DNA of 36,388 nt, taken from the NCBI RefSeq assembly GCF_902825325.1, contig NZ_CADEAR010000021.1, forward strand, positions 1 through 36,388. The letters run 5' to 3'. Source of the DNA: Brucella tritici (GTDB taxonomy: Bacteria; Pseudomonadota; Alphaproteobacteria; Rhizobiales; Rhizobiaceae). Position 1 is the stretch's first letter. Each line of letters opens with the position of its first letter. The position numbers and the translations under genes are program-made. The notes below the pieces were generated by a model. It ran no database searches and was not told where the DNA came from. It was given only the letters and a program-made list of their open reading frames with translations. Positions 1-7,837 of this stretch are shown one piece after another.

Positions 1-185
1 ATCTGGGGGCCGAACTTGGCGATCCAACGACGAACTGTCTCGTATGATACGTCGATTCCACGCTCAAGCAGCATTTCCTCAACTTCACGCAGACTAAGGT
101 TGAACCGCAGATAAAGCCACACCGCATGAGCAATAAGCTGTGGCGGAAAACGGTGACGCTTGAAGATGATAACTGATGTCTGCAT
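1..185 (-). CDS. IS6-family transposase, N-terminal part (runs off window)
   Basis: The minus-strand reading from ATG at 185-183 begins MQTSVIIFKRHRFPPQLI and continues with a stretch containing WLYLRFNLSLREVEEMLLER and ETVRRWIAKFGPQ. This is the zinc-finger/HTH-like N-terminus typical of IS6/IS26-type DDE transposases (transposition by replicative cointegrate formation is the family property). About 61 residues are visible of a usual 230 or so. The catalytic DDE triad is not in the window. The frame is intact to the window edge, so activity cannot be judged. Confidence 0.85.
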   Translation of the reverse strand, partial: MQTSVIIFKRHRFPPQLIAHAVWLYLRFNLSLREVEEMLLERGIDVSYETVRRWIAKFGPQ

Positions 186-247
186 CGCCAAAATTTACGC
201 CCAAACCGTCAGGCAGGCAACTGTAGCCCAGTTAACGTAACAACACC
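1..247 (-). mobile_element. IS6-family insertion sequence, left copy (5' part only)
   Basis: The element reads leftward out of the window. Its outer end is at 247, starting GGTGTTGTTACG on the minus strand, 62 bases before the transposase ATG. The same 62-base leader recurs at 36312-36373 on the plus strand with only a couple of differences (T/C and A/G), so the window is bracketed by two copies in inverted orientation. The element cuts into an IS3-family orfB at 247/248, so it arrived after that element. The rest of it, including the other terminal repeat, lies outside the window. Confidence 0.85.
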
Positions 248-385
248 CCCTCGGGCTCTGGAAAGGGTGCCTGTGGCGCGTGCAGCCATGTTCGACCGGG
301 CAACGCCTAACGTCTCGCATAGCGCCTTCATCGCAAAACGTCCTTCGGCAGCGAGATTGAGTGCAGCAGTCGTTTTTTTGGGCCG
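248..385 (-). pseudogene. IS3-family transposase OrfB, N-terminal stub
   Basis: This frame is -1 relative to orfA and starts around the A7 slippery run at 373-379. It reads KKTTAALNLAAEGRFAMKAL and then ETLGVARSNMAARA, which resembles the start of IS2-type OrfB proteins. The frame runs into the IS6-family end at 247, so the integrase-like DDE domain is entirely missing. Confidence 0.7.
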
Positions 386-720
386 TTGGCGATTTCGAGG
401 GCCTCCTTGAGAATTTCCCCTTCCATTGTCTTCTTGCCCAGCAGGCGCTGTAATTCCTTCACCTGAGCCTGAAGCGCCCGGTATTCCGAGGCAGGGACAA
501 CCTCCTCTTCGGCTGCGGTGGCAACCAAGGCACCCTGCGATGCAAGTTTGCGCCACGCGAACAACTGGTTAGGCGCAATGCCATGACGACGGGCGACCAG
601 ACTGACTGTCGCGTCCGCCTCGTAGGTTTCGTGGACGATCGCAAGCTTCTCCGCTGTACTCCAACGTCGACGCCGCTCAGGGCCGGAAAGAATTTCCATC
701 TTAATGCTATTACCAGTCAT
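328..720 (-). CDS. IS3-family transposase OrfA
   Basis: 130 residues if started at 720; an internal ATG at 699 (MEILSGPERRRRW) is an equally likely start. The protein has an HTH region (residues about 20-60, with VSLVARRHGIAPNQLFAWRK) and a leucine-rich coiled coil (about 85-110, YRALQAQVKELQRLLGKK). This layout is typical of the DNA-binding OrfA of IS3-family elements. Near the 3' end the minus strand carries CCCAAAAAAACG (A7 at 373-379), the classic slippery stretch where ribosomes shift -1 to make the OrfAB fusion. The downstream orfB frame opens there but is truncated, so the product is orphaned. Confidence 0.85.
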   Translation of the reverse strand: MTGNSIKMEILSGPERRRRWSTAEKLAIVHETYEADATVSLVARRHGIAPNQLFAWRKLASQGALVATAAEEEVVPASEYRALQAQVKELQRLLGKKTMEGEILKEALEIANGPKKRLLHSISLPKDVLR

Positions 721-908
721 AATGTGAACAGTAGTCCTATCACTTATTTAAGTGGCAGAAAATGTCCGGGCAATTAGGGGGCTATTCCAAATCTAACGCA
801 GATGCGAGCCGAAGAAATTGCGACCGTCATGAAACTTTTTGGCCAGAACAGCGCTCCGATTTGTCGGCTCAGATGTTATCTTAGATGGCACTCTCGCAGG
901 GAATTGCG

Positions 909-1357
909 ATGCCCACACCTTTGGTCTTGCTCGTTGAAGATGGACCTTTACTGGTGTTCAGCTTGAGGGGTTTCTGCACGAACGAGGCTTTGATGTGTTA
1001 TTGGCGACTGATGGACAATTGGCAACCCCAGAGATCGATGCCGACATATTCCGATTTTGTGCACTGGTTACCGATACTCGACATGGACGTCGCCCGGACG
1101 GGTGGCAATTGGCGTGGCGAGCCAGAGAACTTGCGACGATAATACTAGTCATTTATATCACGGAGGCTCGCGCAACCGAGCGGTCGTTACATTGCGTTCC
1201 CGGCAGAGCTATCATTGCAAAACCATTTGTTCACGCACAAGTTTATTCGGCGCTCAACTCAGTTTTCAAACATGCGTTGGGCGAACCGTGGCAAGCGTCT
1301 ACAGTTCCTGTCGGATATACTGGTTCATTGAGCTTATTGGGCAAGCCGCCGTTCTAA
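909..1357 (+). pseudogene. response-regulator receiver domain, frameshifted relic
   Basis: From ATG 909 the reading MPTPLVLLVEDGPLLVF matches the start of a CheY-like receiver (beta1 plus the acidic pair, though the usual second acidic residue is G). A one-base shift near 955-970 moves the rest into another frame: LEGFLHERGFDVLLATDG, then ALVTDTRHGRRPDGWQLAW with a candidate phospho-acceptor Asp, then IIAKPFVHAQVYSAL with the conserved K-P pair. The stop is at 1355-1357. No output domain is present, which fits the single-domain receivers common in Rhizobiales. The stretch between beta4 and the K-P motif is also degraded. It lies between an IS3 relic and the carbonic anhydrase gene and is almost certainly non-functional. 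Confidence 0.65.
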
Positions 1358-1397
1358 CGGCACTACAAACAATGATATAAGTCAGAAAGAAGGAAAA

Positions 1398-2063
1398 ATG
1401 TTTCCGGAGCGTTTGGTCGAAGGTTATAAAGCTTTCCTGGATAAGCGATTCAGTAACGAGCACGAGCGTTACAAGGATTTGGCCGAGAAAGGTCAACATC
1501 CAGAAATCATGGTCATTGGATGCGTTGACTCTCGCGTGTCTCCGGAGGTCATCTTCGATGCAGCCCCCGGCGAATTGTTGGTCGCTCGAAACGTTGCCAA
1601 CATCGTTCCTCCTTTTGAGCCTCACGGCGGAACGCAGCACGGCACAAGCGCGGCACTGGAGTTCGGCGTGCAAGCCTTGCACGTAAAACACATCGTGGTG
1701 CTCGGTCACGCACAATGCGGTGGTATTCGTGCTTTCGCTGACAAACAGGCGCCGCTGTCTCCTGGCGATTTTATTGGTCGATGGATGTCCCAAATCGCCC
1801 CAGCCGCTGACACGCTTGGCGAAAAGCATCATCATGACCACGGTGAGTATCTTCGCAGACTTGAATTCGCCTCGGTCGAACTGAGCTTGCGGAATCTGAT
1901 GACTTTTCCATGGGTGAAAAGACGCGTGGACGAAGACAAACTGAAACTACATGGCGCATTTTTCGGCGTTGCCGAAGGTCGTTTGCTCGTCCGTGACATT
2001 GCGTCAGGAGCCTTCGAGCCGATTATCGGGACAATTAAATCGGCGTTTAACTGCACCGGTTAA
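1398..2063 (+). CDS. beta-class carbonic anhydrase
   Basis: A 221-residue protein, normal for the beta class, interconverting CO2 and bicarbonate in the cytoplasm. The zinc ligands are visible: Cys42 in CVDSRV together with the Asp44/Arg46 dyad, then His104 and Cys107 in HAQCGG. The start is supported by the purine-rich AGAAGGAAAA just upstream of ATG 1398. A histidine-rich patch (GEKHHHDHGEY) around residue 142-151 is in the loop before the C-terminal helices and is unusual but not in the active site. It appears monocistronic: a pseudogene lies upstream, and the next gene (metB) is more than 200 bases downstream. Confidence 0.93.
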   Translation: MFPERLVEGYKAFLDKRFSNEHERYKDLAEKGQHPEIMVIGCVDSRVSPEVIFDAAPGELLVARNVANIVPPFEPHGGTQHGTSAALEFGVQALHVKHIVVLGHAQCGGIRAFADKQAPLSPGDFIGRWMSQIAPAADTLGEKHHHDHGEYLRRLEFASVELSLRNLMTFPWVKRRVDEDKLKLHGAFFGVAEGRLLVRDIASGAFEPIIGTIKSAFNCTG

Positions 2064-2284
2064 TAAGCGAGAATGGTTTATCTGGAAGATTAGGAAATGT
2101 CATAAAGTTCGAGGCGGAGGTTGCCCCGGTGTTCACCATGTTTCCTGGTTAATAGCCCGTTGAGTAGCCAATCAGTCAACGCACGGGATATAGATGAGCG
2201 ATCGAACCCCTTGAATGCATAACGACCAATTGTGGCGCCTTGGTTAAAGTTGCAAGCACAAGAATGAAATGGAAAGCAGATCGG

Positions 2285-3445
2285 ATGAGCGAGCGTAATG
2301 CAAAAACTATTGCCGCAGCACACGGCGTAGCGTCAGATACCAGTTTTGGCGCTGTGACGCCGCCGCTTTATCTCAGTAGCACTTTTGCATTTACGGGCTT
2401 TGATGCGCATCGAGGTTATGAGTATAGCCGCACGGCCAACCCCGGACGGGATTTGCTCGCAGATACAATCGCAAAGCTGGAGAAAGGGGCCGGAGCGATT
2501 GTTGTGAGTTCGGGAATGGCGGCTGTCAATCTGATTTTATCCACTGTTGCTCCTGGCGATCTCGTTGTTGCGCCCCATGATTGTTACGGGGGCACATACA
2601 GATTGCTTACTATGCTGCGCGATAAAGGCTATTTCAAACTGGAACTTGTCGACCAGTCAGATGCACAGGCTGTGGCATCGACGCTTTCGCATCGACCAAA
2701 GTTGCTGATCGTTGAAACTCCCTCCAACCCGTTGATGCGAGTTGTTGATGTTGCGGCAATCGCAGATCAGGCAAAGAAGGTCGGTGCAAGAGTAGCCGTC
2801 GATAATACCTTTCTGTCACCTGCCTTGCAGAATCCGATTTCTCTAGGTGCGGATTTTGTCATCCATTCCACGACCAAATATCTCAACGGACATTCAGACG
2901 TGGTTGGCGGGGCAGTTGTCTGCGCGACATTGGCCGATACGGAGCAGCTACGGTTCTGGGCAAATCTGACCGGCGTGACTGCGTCTCCCTTTGATGCCTA
3001 TCTTACATTGCGAGGTATTCGTACCCTTTTCCCTCGCATTGAACATCAGGTGAGAAACGCTATGGCTATTGCCGCGTTTCTCGCCGGGCATCCGGCTGTC
3101 AAGGAAGTGTATTATCCAGGCCTGGAACAACATCCTGGACATGAAATAGCGACACGCCAGCAAAAGGGTTATGGCGCGATGCTCAGTTTTGAACTGCACG
3201 GTGGCTTAACACGTGTCCGGTCTTTCCTGGAAGCGGTTCAGATTTTTACGCTTGCTGAATCATTAGGCGGCGTTGAGAGCCTGGTTGCGCATCCAGCAAC
3301 CATGACCCATGCGGGAATGGGACAAGAAGCGAGATTGGCTGCAGGTATCCGTGATAATCTTGTGCGGGTGTCAGTTGGTATTGAAGCAGAATCTGATCTA
3401 ATCGCGGATTTGAAGCAGGCGTTAGCCATCAGCCTATCCGACTAA
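2285..3445 (+). CDS. metB: cystathionine gamma-synthase (trans-sulfuration PLP enzyme)
   Basis: 386 residues when begun at ATG 2285, exactly the length of E. coli MetB. A GGAAAG lies about 10 bases upstream; longer readings from 2240 (TTG) or 2264 lack a good ribosome site and add residues without family similarity. The PLP lysine is Lys198 in HSTTKYLNGHSDVVGG. YEYSRTANPGRD (46-57), SSGMAA (75-80) and VETPSNPL (143-150) are the usual Cys/Met-metabolism PLP motifs. The family condenses an activated homoserine with cysteine to cystathionine, but close relatives are gamma-lyases or O-acylhomoserine sulfhydrylases, so the exact reaction is inferred. No SAM riboswitch was recognised in the 221-base upstream gap. 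Confidence 0.85.
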   Translation: MSERNAKTIAAAHGVASDTSFGAVTPPLYLSSTFAFTGFDAHRGYEYSRTANPGRDLLADTIAKLEKGAGAIVVSSGMAAVNLILSTVAPGDLVVAPHDCYGGTYRLLTMLRDKGYFKLELVDQSDAQAVASTLSHRPKLLIVETPSNPLMRVVDVAAIADQAKKVGARVAVDNTFLSPALQNPISLGADFVIHSTTKYLNGHSDVVGGAVVCATLADTEQLRFWANLTGVTASPFDAYLTLRGIRTLFPRIEHQVRNAMAIAAFLAGHPAVKEVYYPGLEQHPGHEIATRQQKGYGAMLSFELHGGLTRVRSFLEAVQIFTLAESLGGVESLVAHPATMTHAGMGQEARLAAGIRDNLVRVSVGIEAESDLIADLKQALAISLSD

Positions 3446-3921
3446 CTCGCTGTCAAGTTCCTCGATCCTTCTTGATGAAGCTCGCGAACATTTGTCGGCG
3501 AGCGGATAGGTAATGCTCGCTTGCCGACCGTTCGGAATAATACCTCTTACGCCACAGTTCGCACGGTTTGCGTCGCGGTGGTGCTCCAAGCGCATACCGC
3601 AAGCTTCTTTCAATTCCTGCATTCATATCGAGGCAGGTGCTGTTGTTGTGGCACAAAATTGAGGGACTATGGCCTGACGCCTTAATAGCTATCGCCAGCT
3701 TCATAACGACAATATTGGTTCACACGATTTTGATGATAGTTCTGCCGTCGAGATTATTAATCGACGCAAATTTCTTGCGTGCCTCCGCTCAAGCATATAG
3801 ATGCATATTAGATACATGATTTTATTATGTAACGCGCATTCCGGCGACCTTACCGTCGAAATGCGCAACAAGGCCGGAGAATGATCGGGCCGCCTGACAT
3901 GCATTTGATACGGAGACACAC
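3446..3921 (+). other. 476-base intergenic region upstream of hmp
   Basis: No convincing gene. A plus-strand open frame at 3568-3819 has no recognisable domain and no ribosome site and is treated as chance. The last 150 bases are AT-rich and contain the predicted NsrR operator and hmp promoter (separate entry). Confidence 0.5.
3796..3820 (+). promoter_or_regulatory. predicted NsrR operator overlapping the hmp promoter
   Basis: AGATGCATATTAGATACAT at 3799-3817 matches both half-sites of the known NsrR consensus (AAGATGYATTT and its inverse) with the usual 11-base half-site periodicity. A possible -35 TTGCGT (3775-3780) and -10 TATAGA (3796-3801) place the box over the -10 element, as expected for a repressor. 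It is 102 bases upstream of the hmp ATG, and the cognate regulator is encoded just beyond hmp. Confidence 0.7.
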
Positions 3922-5133
3922 ATGTCGCAGACACTGAAGGAAAACACGGTTGCTATCGTCAAGGCTACCGTTCCCGCGCTTAACGCCCATGGACTTGATA
4001 TTGTTCATGAGATGTATTCGCGCATGTTCCAGAACTCTGAGATCAGGGATTTGTTCAACCAGTCTCACCATGGCGACGCCTCATCGCAGCCCAGGGCGCT
4101 GGCGGGAGCCATTCTTGCATATGCCGGTAATATCGACAATCTGGGTGCGCTGGCTCCGGCAGTGGAGCGGATCGCACAAAAGCATGTCGGCCTTCAGATC
4201 CTGCCGGAACACTACCCGCATGTGGGCGAGGCGCTGCTGGGTGCGATCAAAGCTGTTTTAGGCGACGCTGCAACGGATGAAGTTCTGGAAGCCTGGGGAG
4301 AAGCTTATTGGTTCCTGGCGAACATATTGATGGCGCGGGAAAATCGTATCTATGACGAGCAGAAAGTCGCCGATGGCGGTTGGAATGGTTGGCGGGATTT
4401 TCGTATCGAAGAAATTATTCGTGAGAGCAGCACCATATCGTCGTTCGTTCTCCGCCCCGTGGATGGCGGGCCGGTCATGGAGCACAAGCCGGGCCAGTAT
4501 CTGACTTTCTGGTTTGAAATCGACAATCAGGCGCCAATCAAGCGAAACTACTCCATTTCAAGTGCAACCAACGGCAAGACCTATCGCATCTCGGTCAAGA
4601 AGGAGCCGGGTGGTGCAGCCTCGAGCTGGCTTCACGATCAGGCAAGCGTTGGTACCGTCATCAAGGTGGCAGCGCCAGCAGGTGAATTCTTCCTCGCCGA
4701 ACAGCCGACCCGCCCGGTTGTCCTGTTATCTGGCGGCGTGGGGCTTACGCCAATGGTCGCTATGCTCGAAACCATTGCCGATCAACATCCCGCACTTCCA
4801 ACGCAATATATTCACGGGACACATAACCGTGAGACCCACGCGATGCGCGATCATGTACGTGCGCTTGCGGCTAAGGGCAGCGATATTCGTGTGAGCGATT
4901 TTCATCAGACGCCACTTGCCGGTGAAAATGCGGGCGATGACTACGATTACGCGGGACTGATAACCGATGAATGGCTCATCAACCACACGCCAGTGACAAA
5001 CGCCGACTACTATATTTGTGGACCGCGACTGTTTATGCGTGCCGCCGTGTCAGCGCTCTCGCTTGCTGGTGTGCCTTCCGAGCGAATTCACTATGAATTT
5101 TTCGGACCTGCCGACGAACTCCTGGCAGCGTGA
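3922..5133 (+). CDS. hmp: flavohaemoprotein, nitric oxide dioxygenase
   Basis: 403 residues, the standard length. The globin domain (1-145) keeps the proximal haem ligand His88, the distal Tyr32 and Gln56, and the Tyr98/Glu140 pair behind the haem. The reductase part has the FAD motif RNYS (208-211) and the NAD(P) motif GGVGLTP (271-277), and ends with the typical YEFFGP. The enzyme oxidises NO to nitrate using O2 and NAD(P)H in the cytoplasm. ATG 3922 follows CGGAGACACAC. The promoter carries a predicted NsrR box and nsrR is convergent downstream, so derepression by NO is expected. Confidence 0.96.
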   Translation: MSQTLKENTVAIVKATVPALNAHGLDIVHEMYSRMFQNSEIRDLFNQSHHGDASSQPRALAGAILAYAGNIDNLGALAPAVERIAQKHVGLQILPEHYPHVGEALLGAIKAVLGDAATDEVLEAWGEAYWFLANILMARENRIYDEQKVADGGWNGWRDFRIEEIIRESSTISSFVLRPVDGGPVMEHKPGQYLTFWFEIDNQAPIKRNYSISSATNGKTYRISVKKEPGGAASSWLHDQASVGTVIKVAAPAGEFFLAEQPTRPVVLLSGGVGLTPMVAMLETIADQHPALPTQYIHGTHNRETHAMRDHVRALAAKGSDIRVSDFHQTPLAGENAGDDYDYAGLITDEWLINHTPVTNADYYICGPRLFMRAAVSALSLAGVPSERIHYEFFGPADELLAA

Positions 5134-5167
5134 GGTCGCCCTCGAACGTTGTGCGACGACAAAGTAT

Positions 5168-5189
5168 GGAACGGGTGAAAGCCCGTTCC
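5168..5189. terminator. hairpin between convergent hmp and nsrR
   Basis: GGAACGGG-TGAAAG-CCCGTTCC gives a perfect 8-bp stem with a 6-base loop, in the 61-base gap between two convergent stop codons. Neither strand has a clear T-tract after it, so it is either a weak bidirectional terminator or an mRNA 3'-end stabiliser. Confidence 0.5.
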
Positions 5190-5194
5190 CCGGA

Positions 5195-5644
5195 CTATTC
5201 CACCAGGTCAAAGCCCAGCGGCGGCTTGCGTTCAGTTAATCGGCGCATGACTATCTTGTCCGTCAGCAGGTCTTCAACCGTATAGCTATCGAAGACACGA
5301 AGCATCGCTTCAACCCCCTGAGCGAGCACGCCTGTGAGGCCGCAAGCGGGTGAAAGTGCGCATTCCGGGCAATCTGCCAGTTGATGGAGCCCTTCTTCAG
5401 TATGTCGGACAACGGCGCCGACCGATATCATCTTCGCAGCACGCGCCAGACGCAGGCCTCCGCTTCGGCCGCGAACAGTTTCAATGAAACCGCCGCTCAC
5501 AAGACCATTGACGACTTTCATCAAATGGTTGTGGGAAATCGAATATGCGTTTGCAATTTCTCCAATCGAGCACAGGCGATCCTCGTGAAGTGCCAGATGG
5601 ATCAAGACGCGAAGCGAAAAGTCCGTATAAAGCGTCAAGCGCAT
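5195..5644 (-). CDS. nsrR: Rrf2-family NO-sensing repressor NsrR
   Basis: 149 residues. The winged HTH starts MRLTLYTDFSLRVLIHLAL; recognition-helix region SISHNHLMKVVNGL (35-48) is followed by the wing GRSGGLRLAR (59-68). Three cysteines, Cys92, Cys95 and Cys101 (CPECALSPAC), are positioned like the [Fe-S] ligands of NsrR, and Asp8 is present. NO destroys the cluster and relieves repression (family knowledge). Its position tail-to-tail with hmp and the NsrR-type box in front of hmp support NsrR over IscR-like relatives. No equally good box was found in front of nsrR itself, so autoregulation is not evident. Confidence 0.88.
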   Translation of the reverse strand: MRLTLYTDFSLRVLIHLALHEDRLCSIGEIANAYSISHNHLMKVVNGLVSGGFIETVRGRSGGLRLARAAKMISVGAVVRHTEEGLHQLADCPECALSPACGLTGVLAQGVEAMLRVFDSYTVEDLLTDKIVMRRLTERKPPLGFDLVE

Positions 5645-6056
5645 ATGGTTAATCCGTCATCCTGTAATTTCTACGGTGGCGAGAGAATCCGATACTATTC
5701 ACCAGGAAAATGAATATGCGGAACCCTGGAAGCGTCAGTGCCAAAAGAGTCAAGCCGAACATGATTTCAATACATATCTCATAAAGCGGCAAGATAATTG
5801 GATTAATTGCCGACGAAGCAGTGATCTATCACAATCTGAACAGTGAAGGTGTTCCAAAATCCTTCTGCCGATCTCGTCCGGTGCCAACTTTAAATGGTTA
5901 AATGTCGCCCCTTATCCACTTTGGATACGGCACAGATAATAAACGGAAATAACGAAATCAATGAATTTGCAAGATTTGCGAAGGGTTGATTTTCAAGGCT
6001 TCTGGTCCAGATTCAATTATAAGCAGTCGCAAGCATAGGTGCCTTGAGGGAAAGCC
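5645..6056. other. AT-rich intergenic region between nsrR and the DUF2945 gene
   Basis: About 410 bases holding the divergent 5' regions of nsrR (minus) and the DUF2945-DUF488 pair (plus). Apart from the short hydrophobic minus-strand frame next to nsrR, nothing could be assigned. No convincing operator was seen. Confidence 0.4.
5649..5762 (-). CDS. possible 37-residue hydrophobic peptide upstream of nsrR
   Basis: The minus strand from ATG 5762 encodes MFGLTLLALTLPGFRIFIFLV followed by a basic tail (FSRHRRNYRMTD). It ends 4 bases before the nsrR ATG, which would suit translational coupling. One membrane span is apparent. The frame stays open further upstream to a TTG at 5792 and codes for hydrophobic residues there as well, so this may instead be the end of a degraded membrane-protein gene. 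No clear ribosome site is visible. No family is recognised. Confidence 0.25.
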   Translation of the reverse strand: MFGLTLLALTLPGFRIFIFLVNSIGFSRHRRNYRMTD

Positions 6057-6269
6057 ATGTCAAAATTTGCCGTTGGAGATCATGTGGGCTGGAACTCAGA
6101 AGCCGGTCGCGTGAGTGGGCATATTATTAAGGTCCATGTGGCGGATTTCAATTTTAAAGGTCATCGTCATCGCGCGTCGGAAGATGATCCGCAATATGAG
6201 ATCAGGAGCGATAAGACTGATCATATCGCCGCTCACAAGGGAAACGCTTTGTCGAGACTGGAAGAATGA
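6057..6269 (+). CDS. DUF2945 (HVA1/Tudor-like) small protein
   Basis: A 70-residue protein beginning MSKFAVGDHVGWNSEAGRVS, with SGHIIKVH and an end in which DPQYEIRSDKTDHIAAHKG precedes ALSRLEE. This is the compact SH3/Tudor-like fold of the DUF2945 (hypervirulence-associated TUDOR domain) family, of unknown biochemical role. GAGGGAAAG precedes ATG 6057. Its last four bases overlap the next start (ATGA), so it is co-translated with the DUF488 protein. Such pairs suggest a shared stress-related role, but that is inference. Confidence 0.85.
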   Translation: MSKFAVGDHVGWNSEAGRVSGHIIKVHVADFNFKGHRHRASEDDPQYEIRSDKTDHIAAHKGNALSRLEE

Positions 6270-6802
6270 TCGCACAATATACGACCATTGGACACTCGAA
6301 CCGCAGCCTTTGTGTATTTCTCGATATGTTGAGCGAGAGCGGCACCGAGATCCTTGTCGACGTGAGATCATTTCCGCGTTCACGCACAAATCCAGTGTAT
6401 AATATTGGCAATCTTCCGGGAGAGCTGCAGAAAATTGGCATTGAGTATGTCCACTGCGCTGCGTTAGGTGGACGAAGATCCAAGCAAACCAATGTCGATG
6501 AACAAGTAAACGCGTTCTGGCGGGTGCAAAGCTTTCACAATTATGCCGATTATGCATTGGGAGAAGAGTTTGACTTGGCATTTAAGAAGTTAACTCACCT
6601 CGGCAACAATCGTCGTTTGACACTAATGTGTTCAGAAGCGGTGTGGTGGCGGTGTCATCGGCGTATTATTACTGACTATTTGCTTCTAAAAGGTCATGCC
6701 GTCGATCATTTAATGGCTCCTGGGCATTTGGAACATGCAGTGCCAACGATTGGCGCAACCAGGAATTCCCTGGGCAAGGTAATTTACTCTGGCACACCGT
6801 AA
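6266..6802 (+). CDS. DUF488 family protein
   Basis: A 178-residue DUF488 protein with the family hallmarks in order: TIGHSNRSL near the N-terminus, LVDVRSFPRSRTNP (about 34-47), ALGGRR (about 67-72), and the Cys-rich MCSEAVWWRCHRRIITDYL (about 121-139). The conserved R, C and H residues suggest a nucleic-acid-related or nuclease-like pocket, but no activity is established. ATG 6266 overlaps the upstream stop (ATGA), giving tight translational coupling. It ends 128 bases before the IS5 fragment. Confidence 0.88.
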   Translation: MIAQYTTIGHSNRSLCVFLDMLSESGTEILVDVRSFPRSRTNPVYNIGNLPGELQKIGIEYVHCAALGGRRSKQTNVDEQVNAFWRVQSFHNYADYALGEEFDLAFKKLTHLGNNRRLTLMCSEAVWWRCHRRIITDYLLLKGHAVDHLMAPGHLEHAVPTIGATRNSLGKVIYSGTP

Positions 6803-6929
6803 TCCGATTTCTGATAGATGGCGGTCTGCAGTGTCTGTTCGGACACGCAACAAATAGTTGGCTCACGAAATTGATATTAAACATGAATAAATTGGGAATG
6901 TTTAATCCTGTGGTGAAACTCCGGCTTAA

Positions 6930-7457
6930 GAGCCTGTTCCAAAAAGGGTTGAGCGATTACAGTAGGTTATGATCCAATCGGATTGCTTACATTCGATGGA
7001 GATCACAATGGCCTGGACAGTAACCGCTCGCCGCCACTATGTACGTCGCAATTCGCGCTATGCAACTGATTTAACGGATGCGGAATGGTCAGTGATCGAA
7101 CCGCTGATGCCTTCGCCCAGATACCTTGGTCGCCCTCGCAAAACGGATCTGCGTGAGGTGGTAAACGCGCTTCTTTATATCGCATCATCTGGCGGTGCGT
7201 GGCGGCTTCTGCCAACCGATTTCCCACCATTCTCGACGGTACAGAAATACTTCTACCGCTGGCGCGATGAAGGCTTGCTGCGTACCATCAACAACACGCT
7301 TGTGATGCTGGCGCGTGAGCAGGCTGACAGGCAGCCCAGTCCAACGGCTGGCGTCATCGACAGCCAGTCAGTTAGAACCACGGAAAGTGGCGGAATACGG
7401 GGCTTTGACGCGGGAAAGAAGATTAGCGGACGTAAGCGTCACATTGTCGTTGATACC
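6930..7457 (+). mobile_element. IS5-family element (IS427 group), 3' part missing
   Basis: The left end appears at 6930 (GAGCCTGTTCCAAAAAGGG), preceded by TTAA as expected for the TA-type targets of this group. The transposase follows from 7008 and is cut at 7457 by the terminal repeat of the next IS. The right end is absent. Confidence 0.75.
7008..7457 (+). pseudogene. IS5-family transposase, N-terminal half
   Basis: Read from ATG 7008 (GGAG upstream), the product starts MAWTVTARRHYVRRNSRYAT. It includes LTDAEWSVIEPLMPSPRYLGRPR and GVIDSQSVRTTE, which holds the first catalytic Asp of the DDE domain. The sequence continues to RKRHIVVDT, the second Asp region, and then meets the TGAACC end of the IS3-family element, whose first base supplies the stop. 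The C-terminal half with the catalytic Glu is missing. Confidence 0.85.
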
Positions 7458-7484
7458 TGAACCGCGCCGGGTTTGCCGGAGGCT
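7458..7484 (+). repeat. left inverted repeat of the IS3-family element
   Basis: Starts TGAACCGCGCCGGGTTTGCC. It matches the inverse of 8752-8777 with about two mismatches. Confidence 0.8.
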
Positions 7485-7510
7485 CCAACTTCTGAGAAAG
7501 TGGAACCATC

Positions 7511-7837
7511 ATGAGCAAGACAACGAACAAATTTTCACCTGAAGTCCGCGCCCGTGCGGTGCGGATGGTTTTGGATCACGAAGGCGAATATTCCTCGCGG
7601 TGGGCAGCGGTTTCCTCGATCGCCGCCAAGATCGGCTGCACGGCGCAGACGCTCAATGAATGGGTGAAGAGGGCCGAAGTGGACAGTGGTTCCCGGCCTG
7701 GGCTCCCAAGCGACGTCGCCGAGAAGATGAAGGCTCTGGAGCGGGAGAACCGGGAGCTTCGTCAGGCGAATGAGATATTGCGCAAGGCGTCTGCTTATTT
7801 CGCGATGGCGGAGCTCGACCGCCCATTGAAACGATGA
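7511..7837 (+). CDS. IS3-family transposase OrfA
   Basis: 108 residues. An N-terminal HTH ([16 protein letters not shown] to [15 protein letters not shown]) is followed by a C-terminal leucine-zipper-like helix ([20 protein letters not shown]), the normal OrfA design. ATG 7511 lies 27 bases inside the left repeat. The 3' end overlaps the orfB start at 7834 (ATGA), where a -1 shift would make OrfAB. The frame is intact. Confidence 0.9.
   Translation: MSKTTNKFSPEVRARAVRMVLDHEGEYSSRWAAVSSIAAKIGCTAQTLNEWVKRAEVDSGSRPGLPSDVAEKMKALERENRELRQANEILRKASAYFAMAELDRPLKR

Larger units (their letters stand above)
248..789 (-). mobile_element. IS3-family element (IS2-like), 3' part lost to IS6 insertion
   Basis: The probable left terminal end lies at 789, reading TGGAATAGCCCCCTAATTGC on the minus strand. 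It is followed by orfA and the first codons of orfB. The element stops abruptly at 247/248 where the IS6-family end begins, so most of orfB and the right inverted repeat are missing. It cannot transpose by itself. Confidence 0.75.

Noticed and set aside
2064..2284. possible SAM-II riboswitch before metB
   Set aside because: Alphaproteobacterial met genes often carry one, but I could not find the conserved GGTGATTTG-type core or the pseudoknot partners in this leader.
3568..3819. 83-residue plus-strand frame upstream of hmp
   Set aside because: No ribosome site or family similarity, and it overlaps the predicted hmp promoter and NsrR box.
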